From CAVZMI01 sp050011775 (lineage in GTDB: Bacteria; Bacteroidota; Ignavibacteria; UBA10030; CAVZMI01): a stretch of 64,000 bases of DNA. The position numbers were made by a program, and so were the translations under genes. Under the pieces are notes generated by a model. The model ran no database searches. It saw only the letters and a list, made by a program, of their open reading frames with translations, and was not told the origin of the DNA. Every line of letters begins with the position of its first letter. Position 1 is the first letter of the stretch. Below, one piece after another: positions 62,477-64,000 of this stretch. Where the stretch lies: assembly GCA_050011775.1 (NCBI GenBank), contig JBEKIL010000002.1, forward strand, positions 62,001 to 126,000, in the 5' to 3' direction.

Positions 62477-63460
62477 ATGACAAGAAGAAAAATCATCCTA
62501 AGCGGTATGCGGCCAACCGGGAAATTGCATCTCGGACATCTCGTCGGTGCGCTTGAAAATTGGGTTGCGCTTCAAAAAGAATATCAGAACTATCACCTGA
62601 TCGCCGATTACCATGCGCTCACGACGAACACCGATACGTCGCTGTTGTATCAGTATTCGATCGAAATGCTCGTTGACTGGCTTGCAGCGGGGCTCGATCC
62701 TAAGGCAAGTCCGATGTTTCGCCAATCGCAGATCAAAGAGCACGCGGAGCTCCATCTGGTTTTTTCGATGTTGATTACAACTGCACGGCTCGAACGCAAT
62801 CCGACTCTAAAAGACCAGGTACGCGATTTGAATATCGAAAATATGATCTATGGTCATCTGGGTTATCCGGTTCTTCAGGCGGCCGATATTCTTATCTACA
62901 AAGGCGAAGTCGTGCCTGTCGGCGAGGATCAGGTTCCTCATGTCGAGATTACGCGGGAGATTGCACGGAAGTTCAACACGACATACGGTGAAGTTTTCCC
63001 CGAGCCCGAGCCGATGCTCACATCATTCTCGCGGCTTCCCGGGCTCGACGGCGATATGAAGATGAGCAAATCGGCGGGCAATACAATCCTACTTTCGGAT
63101 AGTCCTGAAGAAATCAATAAGAAGATGAGGAAGGCTGTGACCGATCCGCAGAAGATCAGAAAGAATGATCCGGGACGACCCGATATCTGTCTCGTCTTCA
63201 CCTATCACAAGAAATTCACCGCTAATGACGTTCCGTCAATACGCAAAGGATGCGAATCGGGTGCGCTCGGCTGCGTCGAGTGTAAAAAGAAATGCGCGAC
63301 AGCAATTGCCGATTACCTGACGCCGATCCGCGAACGGCGACTGTATTATGAATCGAATCTCAATGAGGTCAAGGATATTCTGCAGGAAGGCGAACGGCGT
63401 GCACGTATTGTCGCACAGCAGACGATGGCAGTTGTTCATTCGGTAATGAGATTGGGCTGA
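62477..63460 (+). CDS. trpS: Tryptophan--tRNA ligase
   Basis: 327 residues, class I synthetase. HIGH-type motif is TGKLHLGHLVGAL near the N-terminus and KMSKSAGN is at about 194-201. The length and C-terminal domain are normal. A single base separates its stop from scpA, so the two are co-transcribed. Confidence 0.97.
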   Translation: MTRRKIILSGMRPTGKLHLGHLVGALENWVALQKEYQNYHLIADYHALTTNTDTSLLYQYSIEMLVDWLAAGLDPKASPMFRQSQIKEHAELHLVFSMLITTARLERNPTLKDQVRDLNIENMIYGHLGYPVLQAADILIYKGEVVPVGEDQVPHVEITREIARKFNTTYGEVFPEPEPMLTSFSRLPGLDGDMKMSKSAGNTILLSDSPEEINKKMRKAVTDPQKIRKNDPGRPDICLVFTYHKKFTANDVPSIRKGCESGALGCVECKKKCATAIADYLTPIRERRLYYESNLNEVKDILQEGERRARIVAQQTMAVVHSVMRLG

Positions 63461-63461
63461 C

Positions 63462-64000
63462 ATGTATAAAGTACGTCTTGTAAATTTCGAAGGACCGCTT
63501 GATCTCCTCCTGTTCTTCATCAAGCGTGATGAGCTTGATATCTACGATATTCCGATTGCGTATATCACGAAAGAGTTTCTCGATACCCTTCATCTGATGG
63601 AGAAGCTCGATCTCGATGTTGCGGGAGAGTTTATAGTCATGGCCGCAACCTTGATGCAAATCAAGGTACGTATGCTGTTGCCGCGCGATGAAGTGCTAGA
63701 GGAAGAAGAAGATCCGCGCGCTGAACTTGTCCGCCGTCTGCTCGAGTACAAGCGATACAAAGAAATGGCCGGAGAACTGCAGAAGATGGAGGTTGCCGCA
63801 CGGCGGCTCCGTTTCCGCCGGTTCTTCGAATACGATCCGAAGGATATGGGAGAATCCGAAGAGAAAGATCTCCTGAAGGATATGACGCTCTTCGATCTAA
63901 TTGCCGCATTCAAATTCACGATGGATCAAATGCCCCAGAGAACGATCCATGAAGTTCAGAAGGTGAATGTGACGGTCGATGAGCAGTGCAAATTGATTAC
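63462..64000 (+). CDS. scpA: Segregation and condensation protein A (partial, runs off window)
   Basis: 179 residues are visible, with no stop before the window end. It starts MYKVRLVNFEGPLDLLLFFI, the kleisin N-terminal motif (FEGPLDLLL). VAGEFIVMAATLMQIKVRML and the acidic EEEEDPRAELVRRLLEYK continue as in ScpA. It bridges SMC heads in the chromosome condensation complex with ScpB. It follows trpS by 1 base. Confidence 0.95.
   Translation, partial: MYKVRLVNFEGPLDLLLFFIKRDELDIYDIPIAYITKEFLDTLHLMEKLDLDVAGEFIVMAATLMQIKVRMLLPRDEVLEEEEDPRAELVRRLLEYKRYKEMAGELQKMEVAARRLRFRRFFEYDPKDMGESEEKDLLKDMTLFDLIAAFKFTMDQMPQRTIHEVQKVNVTVDEQCKLI

Overview
The window reads as the chromosome of a Gram-negative bacterium of the Bacteroidota/FCB group, most plausibly an Ignavibacteria- or Chlorobi-like lineage. 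This is inferred from gene content alone: lipid A/O-antigen genes (MsbA, WaaE-like glycosyltransferase, O-antigen ligase), the bacillithiol enzyme BshA, a short single-domain IspG, a very large outer-membrane beta-barrel protein, an AftB-like GT-C glycosyltransferase and many hairpin repeats tied to IS200/RAYT transposases. No rRNA or other phylogenetic marker was available to test this.

Layout. 1-5.9 kb: palindromic repeats, a secreted PDZ protein, a divergent tyrosine recombinase, leuS, then an IS200-type transposase in a nest of short hairpin repeats. 5.9-11.7 kb: envelope operon (glycosyltransferase, msbA, O-antigen ligase), a DUF1844 protein, nadK and a thioredoxin-like lipoprotein. 11.8-17.2 kb: an AT-rich minus-strand defence island. 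17.4-22.8 kb: heme-type lipoprotein, 5'-nucleotidase, GT-C glycosyltransferase, tRNA-Ala and several decayed or small genes. 22.9-36 kb: uvrB, a RAYT transposase between 49-bp direct repeats, comF, ispG, rhomboid, pgk/gap, Nudix, pirin, YceI, dienelactone hydrolase, YjbR and a tyrosine phenol-lyase. 36-50 kb: hybrid histidine kinase, tRNA-Leu, giant beta-barrel, LysE exporter, ogt, pcrA, permease, ECF sigma/anti-sigma pair. 49.7-64 kb: bshA, YigZ, P1 peptidase, epimerase, rluB, pfkB-mtnA-recO operon, htrA, aroC, NlpC/P60, HNH, trpS and the start of scpA.

The most interesting region is 11.8-17.2 kb. It encodes a short type II CBASS anti-phage module: a Cap4-like nuclease fused to a SAVED ligand sensor, a CD-NTase, and an E2-like protein with a C-terminal SEC-C-like metal motif. 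A YdjM-like membrane hydrolase follows. Upstream lie two genes that look like a partner-switching regulator: a STAS-GHKL ATPase protein and a DUF4325 STAS-like protein fused to a winged helix. Two near-identical 31-bp inverted repeats (12-bp arms, 7-bp spacer) sit directly upstream of the DUF4325 gene and of the CBASS effector, the latter over a plausible -35/-10 promoter. This suggests an autoregulated switch controlling CBASS that differs from the CapH/CapP and CapW regulators I know of.

A second theme is repeat/transposase biology. A two-hairpin REP element with GTAG feet lies in frame inside the RAYT gene itself, and a matching solo REP occurs 22 kb away. Several genes appear recently damaged: a GIY-YIG nuclease with an in-frame amber codon, an HNH nuclease with an apparent 1-base start-proximal frameshift, and an unannotated remnant before the NlpC/P60 gene.
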